From contig JALLLS010000022.1 in NCBI GenBank assembly GCA_025094145.1, positions 124,001-188,000 of the forward strand: DNA of 64,000 nucleotides. The letters are read 5' to 3'. The DNA is from Spinellus fusiger (lineage: Eukaryota > Mucoromycota > Mucoromycetes > Mucorales > Phycomycetaceae). Positions 21,931 to 35,129 of this stretch are shown here, piece after piece. Under the pieces are notes generated by a model that was not told the origin of the DNA, did no database searches, and was given only the letters and a program-made list of their open reading frames with translations. The stretch's first letter is position 1. Every line of letters begins with the position of its first letter. Both the position numbers and the translations under genes were made by a program.

Positions 21931-24496
21931 ATGTCTACTTTCCATTTAAAGGCCAAAAAACTGCCCTGTGAATGTAAATAAAGTAGAAAAGAAAAGAAAA
22001 AAGAAAAACACACACACATATATATATACATATACACACATACTTAACCTAGTTCAAACTTACTCAACCTGCCTTTCTTTTTTGTTTGTCTGTCGATTTG
22101 TCTGTCTGTCGATTTGTCTGTTTGTCCATGGGCTATGGAATGGACTTCGGTCTATAGATTGTCGCCTGCATAAACGGCGCTGTCAGTACGGGCAGCCATG
22201 TGAGAGGTGAGGTGTGGCTTCCTGTCCACTACAGATGCTCATGCTCAAAGAGAATATTAGGTGTGCCAAGGCCAAGGTGGAGTGTGTCTATATCAGAATC
22301 AATTCTCCCGAAGACTTGGAATACATCAAAAACATCACACTATTGCAGGACATTCATCAGCTGAACAGCCAAATAAGTGCCATGCAGAAAGAGATGGCAG
22401 AATTAACGTGCAATGCAGCAAAGAACAGGCACACACCACACACACAAAACAACATCACTTCCTATGACAAGGAGAGGCGTGTGGAATGGCAGAGACTTAC
22501 AAGCCCTCCTCTGTCGCCTGTTGCTGTACCTGCGTCAGTATCCATGCACACACACACCAACAACACTAACAACACCAACAACACCAACAACACCAACAAC
22601 AACACCCAGCTAGTAGGCCGACAGACCAAGGTAGTGACGTGCAGAGACGGGACCACAGTCACAGTGCAGAAGGGAGACACAAGTAACAGCAAGGAGTGGC
22701 AGGTGACTCTTTCGCGTGGACATTTTGCCATCAAAACACATATCAAAACACACAAAGATCTCCAGCACCAACTCTACCGCATGGCATCAGCACTTCATAC
22801 TCAGACTAGCCTACCGAGTACCTGGAATAGTCATGTGGAACCCAGGAGAATCCTGTTCTTTCTCAACATGATTGTGCATAAACGCTATAAAATAACCCAT
22901 ATTTCCAGTGCCATTCCTGTCTACCACCTGATGTCCCTGGGAGGGGCGCAGGAGGACTCCACAGACATGGCCATTGACACCAACACAGGGTCGTTTGAAG
23001 AAACCACCCGCCAACTGCTCATTCTCTATACAAAATGCCACCATCTCCAGCAACTGGCCATCCATGTGCCCACCTTTCTATCCATCATCCGCCAGACACC
23101 CCGGCTGAGCGAAAGTCTGATGGCTCTGTCGCTGTGTGCCATGATGTGCTCCCTCCGGTGCCAACACAGTGCGCGTGTCCTGCCAAGAGAAAGTCTGAAC
23201 CTCTATGGGGCCTTTTATTACCAAAGGGCTCGGGAACTGCTCTCGGAAAGACTGGAAGAAGTCACAATAGAAACCCTGGCTGCGTGTGTGTTCCTCACCT
23301 GCTACCGAGAGAAGAGAGGCCACCTGAGAGAAAACGACCCCTACATGGGCATGACAGAGAGTCGGATGGCTCTCATGACAGTCGCCATCAATGCAACCCC
23401 CACCCACCTACGGAACGACAAGGAGACACAGGGACAGCGGATCTTCTTTCGGCGTCTGTGCAGGTTCTTCTACAGCATCAGTGCCTGTGCAGAGGCATGC
23501 TTTCTGATGCGCAGAAGAAAGAACAAGCCTCCAGTGATGCGTGATGCCAAGGGACAGCGTATCAGACCCAACATGTTCCACTATAGAAACACGTTTCCTT
23601 CAGAGACAATCTATGAGGACCTGGATGCATCTGAGGAGGAAACCAAGGCAGTGAATATTAAGAACAGCATCATCACTCTGCAGATGGACCTTCGGCATTT
23701 ATCAGACACCATTGGATCCTATGGCGTGCCGATGGTCATGCAGAGATTTGGCGATAGGGCAGAGACATTCATTCAGACATGGTACAACTCCACCCTCCAG
23801 GAAACCGACAGGTTCAGTCTCCCCCTCTATGAAAGAGCGGTGGACGATGCTGTGTACTATGCTGTGATTGAGCAGGAATGCGCAATGTCGCTTATTCCCT
23901 TTATCACCACTCTTGCTGCCTACAGAGAGTTCCTTATTCTTGCCCAATGCTATCTTCCCAAACAAAAGGACTTTCCCTGCAATTATAAGGAACATCTTTC
24001 CTACTGGTGGTCAACAGGAAAATTGCTGGGTGAAGATCAAATGCCAGAGGACATCAAGAAGGAATGGTATGAAAGATTCAACCATACACGAGAATGGACC
24101 CTGTTCGATGGGTCAGAAGAAGAGTACAGAATGCTGGTGTACAAGTCCATGACTCCAGGAAACAGTTACAAGGAGGTGGCTCTTTTCCAATCTGCCGTCA
24201 ATGCCGCCATTAATACTGTTCGGCTGTTGCAGTTCTTGAGATCCAGTCCTCATTATGCCTGTTTCTTTGATCTGTCTTTGGCCATGAATGCCTATAATGT
24301 GCTGCTGCTGTCATCTCGGCTGCTGTATGAAGATACAGAGGAGCATCAGTCGGTGCGGGAAAAGATTCGAGCTAAACTTGCGGTATGCTTTGCTATGATA
24401 CAGTCAGAGTACAATGAGCTCCCCAGCAACTCAAGGAATAGTACTTATATGGAGACCATGGAGCTTGAGGCACGGTCAGAAGTCAATGGTTACTGA
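21931..24496 (+). CDS. Zn2Cys6 fungal transcription factor
   Basis: Three exons: 21931-21973, 22158-22206, 22261-24496; 775 aa. The zinc cluster is assembled only after splicing: LPCEYC, then RLHKRRC, then QPCERC and AKAKVEC. This gives CX2CX6CX5CX2CX6C at residues 13-39, an exact GAL4-type binuclear cluster. A linker and coiled-coil segment (LLQDIHQLNSQISAMQKEMAEL) follow, then an Asn/Thr repeat (five NNT units) and a fungal-specific middle-homology region (LSLCAMMCSLRCQHSAR, LAACVFLTCYREKRG). It acts in the nucleus as a sequence-specific regulator; targets cannot be read here. The start at 21931 is supported by the perfect zinc spacing. The gene is convergent with the P450 at 25002-26715. 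Confidence 0.9.
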
Positions 24497-24535
24497 GAGC
24501 CAGACGGTCGGTGGCTGTGTTTATAGCTGTATGGA

Positions 24536-24568
<33 letters not shown>

Positions 24569-25001
24569 ATATGTATGGGTGGGTGGGTGTGAAAATAGAC
24601 AAGGTGTGGATGCATCCCAAGCCTGAGGGTTTCTATTGATCTATTGCAGATAGACATGTTATTATTTATATATATTTAGATGTGAAATGGTTTTGTGAGA
24701 GAACAGATACCTTTTTATTATTAGTGTTGTTATTATTATTATCATAATAATAATAAGTGCGATGTTTGTTTATTTACTTATCCATTCATCTATTTTTTAT
24801 AGCATTGCAATGTTATGCGTCCCAATGTTTCTTTTGAAATACACCATAAAATAGACACTTGAATAACAAGAGTGGAAATTAGTCATAGTAGGTTTTTATT
24901 AATTGTAATAATAGTGTAATAAATAAGCCTGCAGAATAAGAACCCTAAGCCTTATTTCACAGCAACATCCCTTCACTCCTCTTATACGACCTGCACTGTA
25001 T
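24497..25001. other. convergent 3' intergenic region
   Basis: Holds a (GT)n run at about 24537-24562, a GGGTGGGTGGGTGTG tract, and an ATTATTATTATCATAATAATAATA palindrome-like stretch near 24735-24756. These presumably lie in the 3' UTRs of the two converging genes. Confidence 0.5.
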
Positions 25002-26715
25002 TCAGCGCTTTACAAAAGTAACAGCCTCTCCTTGTGTCTCTGTTCTACCTGTCCAAGACCAAAGATTACTAGAATAATCCACCTTGGCATGTGGATTGCC
25101 TCCCTCCAATGTATAGGTCCTGACAAGACGAGCCACCACAGCTGCCAGCATACGCTCACTGACCTTGGCTCCTTGACACACCCGGCGACCAGCACCAAAT
25201 GCCAAATGATCCCGAGCAGCACGCGGCTTTCGTGTAGGCGGGTTCAACAGAGACACTGTCTCTTTCTCAGAGGGCAGAAAGCGCTTGGGATCAAACGTGT
25301 GAGGATCAGGATAATAGCGTTCATCAAAGTGGATTCTGTCGAGATTCGCCACGAGCTCTGTGTCCATGTCTACACGGTAATTCACTCCCTTGATACTAAT
25401 GTCATCCGAGACACGGGAAGAGTGGGAGTACATGCGCATGGGGGGCTCGTAGCGCATGGACTCATCCACAAAGGCCTTGACCAGTGGCCAGTCGTCTACT
25501 GTGGCTGCTGTGTCGGGTGCAGTGGTGAGTTGCTCATGGATCTGTGCCTGCAACTCGGGCATGACAGAAAGACGTTGTATCATGGTGAACAACGCCGAGG
25601 CAAGGCATGCGTAGCTGTGCAGGGTCAGGTGTACAATGTTGACAAGCACTTCTTCATTGGCAAGTTGGACGGGCTCAAGGTCGTTTTTAGAAGGTCTAAT
25701 GTTGACTAAGCTTTCCAGGAGATGGGTGGGGCATTTCTGTGTGGGTGTGTCTTTGGGCTCAAGGGCAGTTTGGAGCCATTCAAGGAAAATGTTAAACAGC
25801 GCATCCCGTTGCTGAATACCAGGGGTCTTGCTTCTCAGTAGATTGATGCCACTGTAGATGCTCTTGATAAAGTTAAAGAAGCGTCCGTAGTGAATCCATG
25901 TGTTGGACTGGACATTCTCGGCCTCTTTGCATAACTGAGTCACTGTCAGCAAGAGAGATGGATCTGCGTGCTTCTCGCCCACCACCATGGCCAATGAAGT
26001 GTCGAGAGCAATCATCTCCACCATGTTGCGCAATTGGTCAGTATTGAGGGTGATTTTGCTTTCCTTTTCTTTTGTCTCGAGATCAATACCATTGGTGAGT
26101 TTGTTGGCTTGAGATGAGAACAGGGTATCAAACTGTTCTGCATAGCTTGTGCCAATGACAATGACAATGGCACGACGGAGACGAGACCAATACATATCAA
26201 ATGCAGAGGAAAACACGGTCTTGCCTGTAACAGTTCCCATTGAAAGAAATAAAGAAACAGAGAGAGAATAGTAAGACATATTTCTCAGCAACCCACCTAC
26301 CCCTTCCCCATCTCTTATATATATATTAAAACAGGTAGATGTGTATCTATATACCATTGTCTGTCATGATCATCTCCACAGTGTCTCTCACCACATGGGC
26401 TGAATTCTTTTGATCTTGGTTGACAAAGACTTCTTGCACCAGAGTTCCCTCGTTCAAGACAATCACACGTCTGCCTCCAATCTTGACTGAAAACAAACTC
26501 CCCAGCTGTTTTGCCCACTCTGTGAATGCATGGTACTGGTGTGTGTCAATGTCTTTGTAGCCATTGTAGAAATAAGGCAATCCCTTTGGACTGACTGGCC
26601 ATGGACTCTTGTCTGACCCGTCTGGTTTTTTGTTATCCCACAAGGTACCTGTCATGGACTGGCTTACTAGCCAACCAATAGCAGCAATTGCGATGGATGA
26701 AAACACTCCACCCAT
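25002..26715 (-). CDS. cytochrome P450 monooxygenase
   Basis: Two exons on the minus strand, 26715-26355 and 26224-25002 (intron 130 nt); 527 aa. The heme-binding loop FGAGRRVCQG contains the axial Cys. The K-helix ExxR is ESMR, followed by the PDPHTFDPKRFLP meander. The N-terminus (GGVFSSIAIAAIGWLVSQS) is a hydrophobic anchor, so it is probably an ER membrane enzyme that oxidises a hydrophobic substrate using a P450 reductase. The I-helix region (HLTLHSYACLASALFT) is unusual compared with the A/GGxxT consensus but resembles the HTT motif seen in Mucoromycota P450s. An upstream in-frame ATG at 26763 would add 16 residues. Substrate is unknown. Confidence 0.88.
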
Positions 26716-29085
26716 TGTTCTTGTAAGAAATAGAGAAAGAAAGAAAACAAGATGAATGTCCACTTATCTTTTATGGTGTCTGACCTAGAAGAGCCTATAG
26801 GGATTAAAATACTATTTAGAGTGTTTTTGATAAGGATTTTGTACCGCCTCTATTGTCAAAAGAAACCATCCCTGGGTGTGTCGTTGGAGGAAATAGTGAA
26901 AGACCAGATGGTAACACACCATTTGTATTGTAGGAAATGGCTCTTTCTAGACCTGATGTTTATATATATCAATATATATATCAATATCTCTACGTCTTTT
27001 TATTTATTTTACTCTTTTGCCTATCCATATCTTTACTCTTCTAGCCATCAGGAAGAACAAGGAGCGAGATACAAGAGTAACCCACTGGTGTGGGCTGTGA
27101 AACGTAAGACGCAAGCTGTCTGCGCCAATGAAATCTAGGATAGAGCTTTGGTATTTTGCTGCTCTCTTGTTTTCTGCCATTGAAATGATAATCACAGCAT
27201 CTTCTTGGGATAAGGTCTGTCACTAGATTATAAACCAATGGCGTGCTATTTGACCCCTCTGCTTCTTAGTCTTAGTCTTTTATATTTGAGTTTTGAGAGA
27301 CTTAATGGCTCAGATAGGCCTTATTTAGAGTCTAACAATGTAAAAGTTATCAACTCAGCTAAATTTCACCAGATAGAACAGGAAGAATGAAGAAAAAGAA
27401 CACTCTCTATGCTTCTGTAGTTATCTTCTTTAAAGAATAATCAGAGAATGTCTTTTGAAAGAAAGGACCAAGTGCTGTTGATCTATTTGGATGTTCTTAA
27501 AGGACTATAAAAGAGATTGGTTTATAAGAAATAGTGGGGTTGGAACCAATGAAGTGCCTTACTGATTGACAGTCACACATCTTCTTTTTCCTTTATTCGC
27601 TGACAAAGTGTAACAAATGGTTATTGAGAGAACAATCAACAGAGTGAATTAATACAGAAAGTGATAAAAAAGGCCATTCAATTTATAAGCTGAATAGATG
27701 AATTAGGATAGAATTTTAAAGAGAATTGTTTATTTTTTATTCTTATTTAATTAAAAGAATATATCAGTAAGAGTTTATAATATTATATTATATGTAATAC
27801 ACAGGTAGAAGGAAATAAAGTACTGTAAAGCATTGACATGTATCTATACTATAACATTGTGCATAAACTAGCATTTAAGAACTACATAAAGATGTTGGTG
27901 ATACTTTATTCATAGTGAACTACTTTAGTTTACATCAGACACATCAGTAGTATCACAAATATCATTAGTGATAATAACATGTAAACCCCTAACATAAAAA
28001 TAATATAGTAAATAAATAAATAAGAAAAGAGTGTTGGACCCTTTGCCATAATCTTCTTGCTTCAGCTTTGATATAGACACAAATACATTCCTTGTGCTAA
28101 TGTTGAGTACTATACTAATGACATGTATCTACCTGCATCTTCACTACACTTCAAACTAGAATCCTGGAAGAAATCAAGTGGTTCATTACCCTATGTCTTG
28201 TTGTGCTACACTGGTTATTTAGTTGAATCAGTCATCTTACAACTTAAAGCATGTGTATTTTCTTTTGGCATGCATAGTGCGTAAATCCCATAGTGAAGCT
28301 ACGTGTCATTTTATAAATAAAAGAAATATAGAGTCTATAAAGGATCTCTGCCATGCCAAGAATATAAACACAAGGCATTGGATAATGGTAATGACACAAA
28401 TGTAGCTAAGAAAGCAGCAAATCTCCATTGAAGGGATGAGTAGTATGCACTCTACATTATAGAATCAACAAGACAATGGACAGATAAAAATATCTTGATC
28501 AGTTCAGAAGAGAAATAATGTTTTGGGAAGAACACTCTTTTGGTTTTTTGTTTCCTTTACTTTTGTGCTACTGCTGTTGTTGTAATTTACATATTGTTGG
28601 ACTTGGGTTATGTCATGAAAACACACCTAACGCAGTGATACTGTTAGGAGAAATATAATAATAATCATGCAGTAATAATGACATATGGAAAGTCAGCTTA
28701 CGTAAACAATAGATAGGTACTAAATACTTGAGTGATCAAATAAAAGAGGCATCTCATAAAGAAATGTCATCCTAAAGGGTAGCAATGAAAAGAAGAAAAG
28801 GAGGAATATAAACAATCTTCTTTCCTTTGTGTAAAATTAGATATCTGTAGAGAAATATAGCCATCATTGGAAATTCCAAAGTCTAGTTTAGAAGTCAAGT
28901 AAAAGAACACACCACGCCTTGCTATGATGATGATTTAAGAGAAAACCATTCTCATGTCGGCTTCATTTCTATTGTTTAGTAGTGCATACTAGACATTATA
29001 ATATCTTTTTGCATGACAAAATCGAATAAGATACACTTCATTATCACTTTTTAGATAGTTTACTTATATCATGGGCTTCCGTCAG
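26716..29085. other. AT-rich gene desert
   Basis: No supported gene across about 2.4 kb. Short open frames (26752-27138, 27004-27195, 28223-28405) have no recognisable domain and run through low-complexity sequence. The first few hundred bases should carry the P450 promoter. The right end borders the Fanzor pseudogene and probably contains its 3' flank. Confidence 0.45.
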
Positions 29086-31240
29086 TTAGTTAACCGAGGC
29101 TCCAGTGATCACTGGGGAGGAGGAGAATAAACCAGAAGTCTTGGACCTTTTCTTGGTTCTAGGTGTATCTTTCTGTTCTCTTTTGTTCTATCTACAAAAG
29201 CACTATGAGAGGGTACCATTTTCCCTTGGAGACATTAGACCATGTCTAAAGTTTAATGTAGCAGCAATATAGCGATTCCAAAGCCTCAATCTCTTGTCTT
29301 TCATACAATTTTTAGTTTGAATATCTATTTGAAAGGAGAAAAAGGAGTCTTTCTTTTTTGATATAAAATTAAAAAGAAATGACCTGAGAAGACCATGACA
29401 TTTAACTTGAAGCATTTTTGTTCGTTGATAGGGCCTGGAGTTCTTGACATGTTTAAATATCTTTGAAGGCGAGTACTTGCACTCAGGACACAGGCTCGAT
29501 GTTTTGAATGCATTGATAAGATAGAGTCTGAATCCTTCTTTCTTCAACATCCTCCACATGTCTTTTCCCTTTATTGGTTCATGGAACTTCATATTTGTGC
29601 TTGACCAGTCGCCCAAGATCAACACCGGATCTTCTCCAAACTTGACTCTCATGTTTCGGGCTAGTCGTTTATCAGACTGCAATCTATTGATATGACTCGA
29701 TAGCTTCATCTTTCGAAATGGTAGTAGCGATTGTTTCATAATAAGAGAATTGGCACTTGAGGGGCCTTTTTCTTTGACACTACTGTCTTTTGTTTGCCCA
29801 TTATCATCCTTCATTGTTTCATTGCCGTAATACAATATCAAGTCCTCCGACACACTTGCTTTTTTTGTATGTATTTGATGAACTCTTTGAGTTTTACTGT
29901 TGAAGCAGGACCTTGACTAAGTTTGTCTTCTAGTCTTTGGATGGATGGAGGCTTGAGGTTCTGTAGAAGCTTCTTGAAATGGGTTGACTTTGTTTCTTTG
30001 GCTCGTTGATTACGTGTATACCTGTAGATGGATTTATTATCGGGTGTACTGTTTTCTTGCATACAGAATAATAGGTCTCGACGACTCGGATCGATGAGTA
30101 CGCATCTGTCTTTTGTCTCTACTAATGCAGCTTGAGATAACTCTTCAATAGACTCAATGTGATCCTCATCAATAAGTGCTTTGCGACTACCACCTGAGGA
30201 ACGTCTCGACATAAAGTTTTGCTTGATCACCGACACTGCCACACCATCGGTTTCTATTGTACCTTGGAATCTCATTGACCTATCTATACCTTGACTTTTG
30301 AACACCTTTGATTTTAGATTGACGACTTACCCCAAAGATCAAACTTTTCGCCCGTGTAGCTTTTGTTTTTCAAGATAGGGTGGTTGAGTATCTTAGTATC
30401 TATCGTAATGTGAGAGGGAATGAAGCTTCTACAAAGTGGGAAGCAACTAAAGGATTTGTTTCCATTCTCTTCACATAGTTGGGCCAGCTTAGCAAATGCG
30501 TACATGTGCTTGGCTGGATTGGATTTAACATCATAATAGATGGAGTTTTTAGCAAATCTATAACTGGGAGGATAGCAGGCTAGCAGTTCTTGTATTTGGC
30601 TAATGGCCTTTTGGTTCAAGAAATCTACGGGTGCATTGGGAACAGTCTTTGTCAAAATGTCTAGTTTGATTTGCGTACACACATCCAACACATTTAATCT
30701 AATAATATTTGCAATGGCCTCCTCAGAATAGTTTTTGGCTTTCATGGCATGGGTCAATGTGGCAATCCTTTCTTTTTGTCGTAGGATGATGTTGAAGAAC
30801 ATTCCAAGACGATTCCCAAACTGAGACACAATATTATTAATGTAGGATGTGTGTATCTTGGTGCTTTCATAAATGGAGATTTGTTGAGCATTGGTTATTT
30901 TGATTGGAGTGTAGGACGCATATTGACAGTAGTCATTCTTCAGAGGGTTGATCTTCTCTCTTATTTGACGCACCTTGGGTGTGAGATGTGTTTTGCCGGA
31001 AGTACTACCTTCTCTGGTTTGCTTATCAATGAGCGACAAAAACACCTCACGGAAGAAATCCTTAGTTATGCACTCATTCAAAGCAGATCCATCTTCATTT
31101 TCGAGTAGATGGATCAATATATACTTGGAGAATACACAAGTATGAGAAACAATGGTATTGATGTTATAGACCAGATATTGTAAAACAGGTAGATAATCCG
31201 ATATCCAAGCAGTATCACGTAAAGATGTCTTGATTGTCAT
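29086..31240 (-). pseudogene. decayed Fanzor (TnpB-like) gene, near full length
   Basis: Three overlapping minus-strand segments (31240-30314, 30305-29838, 29853-29203) continue one another with frame changes near 30310 and 29850, then two nonsense codons before a final TAA at 29088-29086. The helical N-terminal half (about 308 aa) precedes a RuvC-I-like strand, VLIDPSRRDLLFCM. Then come FRKMKLSSHINR, LILGDWSSTNMKFHEP, MLKKEGFRLYLINAFKTSSL, CPEC and WNRYIAATLNFRH. The order Asp, TS, zinc ribbon, WNR-x is the Fanzor signature. The catalytic Glu expected in the DEFKTS position is Ala (NAFKTS), the RuvC-III Asp is Tyr (WNRY instead of WNRD), and a zinc-ribbon Cys appears to be Ser (LLRS). It is very unlikely to be an active nuclease. 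Confidence 0.75.
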
Positions 31241-34200
31241 TACTCTGGTAGGATTCTCACACGAAGAATTTGCTATAGTCTTCTATAAATATCAAATACA
31301 TGTAAGAACATTAGATTGATTCTATAAACATATTATATCTTTTTTACTTTATTTGTATATTGTTGGCTGAATAAAATCTTTAGTTCAGAAAGAATAGATA
31401 GAAATACAATAAGAAAGAGGAAATAAATAGTTATTTTATTAGAGACACTGAGTAGTGTCAGCTATTATTTATCATCCATTGATGTTATGGTGTTGTCAAT
31501 AGCTCCTTAGGTTCAAAGGTATTGGTTTAGTTAACCTACAATTAACTCTGCTCTTTTTTATTCAACTTGTTTGTTATTCTTTTATTCTAATGATGACTAC
31601 AGATAGAAGAACTCGGAAGAAATCACCACCAGAAGTTATATATTCTAATGTAGGCTGTTGTACTCTTATACTATCTATAAAAGATCTATCCACTATATTC
31701 AAATATACTCCAGCTTATCCTAGATGCTTCATTCTAGACCATTGATTGTGTATCTGTTTTTATGAACTGCTAACTGTTAGTTTCTTGTTTCTTAAAATAC
31801 AATATCTCAGATAACAGCATCCTGTATACTACTTATTACATCTATTCTCAGTGTGTATTGGTTATGTCGTATGAAATTCAGGCAACCTTGAAGCCGGATT
31901 CACCCTTCTTAAAACGTGATTTTTCAGCAATGGAAAAACTTGAGGAGTATCAACATTTAGCGTATTTTCTATGATTTTAAAAGTCAATTACTGCAACAAA
32001 AAATAAATGGCTGTTTTCTTCTTCTAAAGGTATTGAATTAACAAATTGAGCATACAGGGAGAAAATGATAAGGCTGTAATTTCATTTTGTCTATTTTCAA
32101 AGTTGGATAATAACCCATAGAAAGTGAAAAGGATGAAATACTCAGATTTAATGATTTCATTAAGAGATCATTGCTAAACTATACAAAAAATAAAAGTTAA
32201 ATGATAGGTGATTCAATATGAACAATCTTCTTATCCAAGATCTTATTTTCTGATACAAAGAATAAGAAGAGTAGATTGCAAAGATGATACCAGCTAACAA
32301 GTATCCCCAGCTGTCTGTAAAGTGTATGGTCTCTGTACCACTCTATTGTGTTCATAAGGATAGGAATAATATTGACAGTGTGTCCATCTTTCTTATGTAT
32401 AAGCCATAGCTCCACCAAAGACTATCTTTTTGCTATCGAAACTCGAGTATTAATAAAGTTCTAATTCAAAACATCTATTTGGGTATTATGTTATATTGAG
32501 GCTATACCAAGTGGTATCCCTGAGGCTTAGTGAAACCATGCTTCCATGAAAACCACAGCCACAATTATTGAGATCATCAAGAGACATAATATACAAAGTC
32601 TTATAAGGATAGTTTGATTTATCGTTCCCTGATTTGTAGATGTATTTATTTATTTTCGGTGGATACCACAAACTGCTAAAACATAATGGAGTGAAGGATC
32701 CATTCTACTCTCCTGTTTTCAACGGAAGTCTTGGCATCACTAAATCAACTAAAACATCGGGTTTAGAATTATCATTAAAATACATTGCAGATGACATATC
32801 TATAGGAAAGTTTTTCACTGAACTACTCAGAGCTAAATTATTAAGTCAACCCTGAGAAGGCATAAGGTCTCAAAAAAACAAGGCAAGTACTAAACTAATA
32901 GAGGTTAGAGTATCTTTCAAGATGAAAAATATATCTATATCAAGCTGTTACTATTAGAAGAATAAGACGGGGTCATTGGGAACTATAGACATCGTCGAGT
33001 TTTGATAAAAGAATAAGAACACTTTAGTCTATAACATATGAAACTGGTGAAATCATTTGAACTCATTGGGGAAGAGCCTTTATTTTTATGCTACAAATGC
33101 AATAATCCAAGCGAGTAATAATACTAGGCAGGATCGGGTTTTTTTCATAGTAAATCATCATGCGTTAAGAGTAACGCCAACTAAAAAAAAAAAGAATTTA
33201 GTCTATGCATAAATCAAATCTTTCTATTTATTTTAATGACAAACAAGAAAGTAGGTAAACAAACAAGTAGGTTGATAATAAGACAAACAGATAAAGAATT
33301 GGACCTACAGAAAATAGGATAAGATAATAAAGATAGATCATTAAATCATTGTATAGGTTGTAAATCCATACTGATTCATTTACTTAAATATAAAACCAAT
33401 ATGTAATGGCAAAGTATAGACCAGTTTTCTAAGAAACATAAATAGAGTATGAAAATCCCGTGGTATAGTATGGAGAATGATGATAGGCCTGTGATCAACC
33501 TCTATCGAGATATGTGAATTCATTCTATGTATCTGTATGCCATCGCCTTTCAATAATTCAATAGTATATCCCGTAAGTATTTACTTTTAGACATTCCCGG
33601 CATACACACAAAGAGACATACAGCACATTAGTTATTTCCTACTTTTCTTTTTCTTCTTCCGATGGATTCTGTTTAATTCAGTGCATACTTTGCAATGTGT
33701 ATTCTATACTGTAGAAGAACCTGGTCTTCTACAAAACAAGGTCCACTCTATTACAGAATTATTTGTGCAATTATTGGTCAAGCATAGACATTTAAACATA
33801 TGCTGAAGATGCCTCGTGATAAAGATTTGATTATTCCGGCATAAACCGTAAATATGATTTTTCTTCTTCAGAAGCACCCTTCTTTTAGTGCATTCAAACT
33901 ATCTGTCATTGAATTATCGATTGTCAGAATTGGCTTTAATGGATATTTTCTATATATGGAATAATGCAAGTTAAGATATTGACAATTTCTACATCTCATC
34001 ACAAAGCAATGGTTTATACTTGCACCTTTTTTCTTTCTTCTTTTTTTCTCGATCGACATCAACAGTATCTTGACAATCGACGATTTATGCCTGCTTTTGA
34101 AGAAAAAAGATGCGCTAGTACCTAATTGACTGATATTCTGGTTTTTCTTTTGCATATGAACATTTATGGACAAATCTATATATATTCAAAAATACACTTA

Positions 34201-35129
34201 TTGTTTCTTCTCTTCAGACTGAGAACTTATAATTAATGTACATTTCAGTAAAATCAGATTCCAATTCTACCAGGACAGCGCCTACTACTAGCCATCAGCC
34301 TATTGTTCAAGCCCAAAATAAACCAAAAGAATTAGCTGCCATCTCTTCTACCTTTTGTCAATACTGTGGGGTTGATATTACTCGCTTTTGCCATGAATTC
34401 TGGTGCAGACATACTTGAGAAAAGTGTTCCTTGACTCTCTTTTTTTTCAACCTCTTGTTCTCTACCTCATTTCCTCAAACAAACAAAGTATTAAAACATA
34501 TATGTATTACATAATACTAGTGTAAATAAATATCTTATTCTTTTTTATTCTTGTCCACTTGTGTGTGTGTGTGTGTGTGTATACAACAAGTATCGAATTT
34601 TATTATTAGAATCTAAAGTATAAATACAGTACGACGCGTATATTTTTTTTATTAAAAAGTAACAAAAACAAAACTTGTCTTTTTGAATTTGCATTTCTAC
34701 GATGTGTGGAATACTGATGCCTCTCTAGTGCGAAACAGGCAATAAAACACTGCAGACGACACTGCATCGAACAAGACAGAATTTAACATACGTTGTATAC
34801 CTGTGCTTTTCTCAATATCACGACAAGTGCAGTGGTAGAAAGTCAGCCCCACAGACTACTACTATACCAAAATGAGTTAGGTACTTTCCAAGTGAAGTAT
34901 ACATGGCAAGAGGGCGGTCTACAGACTATTTTAAGATGTTTTTTGTATTATTTATAAATATAGAATAATAATTAAAAAAAAAAAGAGCACAAGCTTGATA
35001 ATAGATTATAGTATGGGATCTAAGGGTCATTTACACATACAGAAGGAGCTTGTAGGAATATAAAAAAAAATATAATAATAATAAAAAAGAAAAAAAGAAA
35101 GAGGATTGCATTTGTATGTACTTGAGTGT
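31241..35129. other. AT-rich gene desert, 3.9 kb
   Basis: No supported gene. Two weak open frames deserve mention: 34236-34418 (+) ends in a Cys/His cluster (CQYCGVDITRFCHEFWCRH) and could be a last exon, and 33868-34173 (-) has no domain. A (GT)n run lies at 34560-34580. A GC-richer, non-repetitive island at about 34690-34920 has no open frame of note. The remainder is low-complexity sequence. Confidence 0.4.

Noticed and set aside
34236..34418. 60-codon frame with a Cys/His cluster
   Set aside because: Not listed as a gene: no upstream exon, family match or neighbouring support, though a last exon cannot be excluded.
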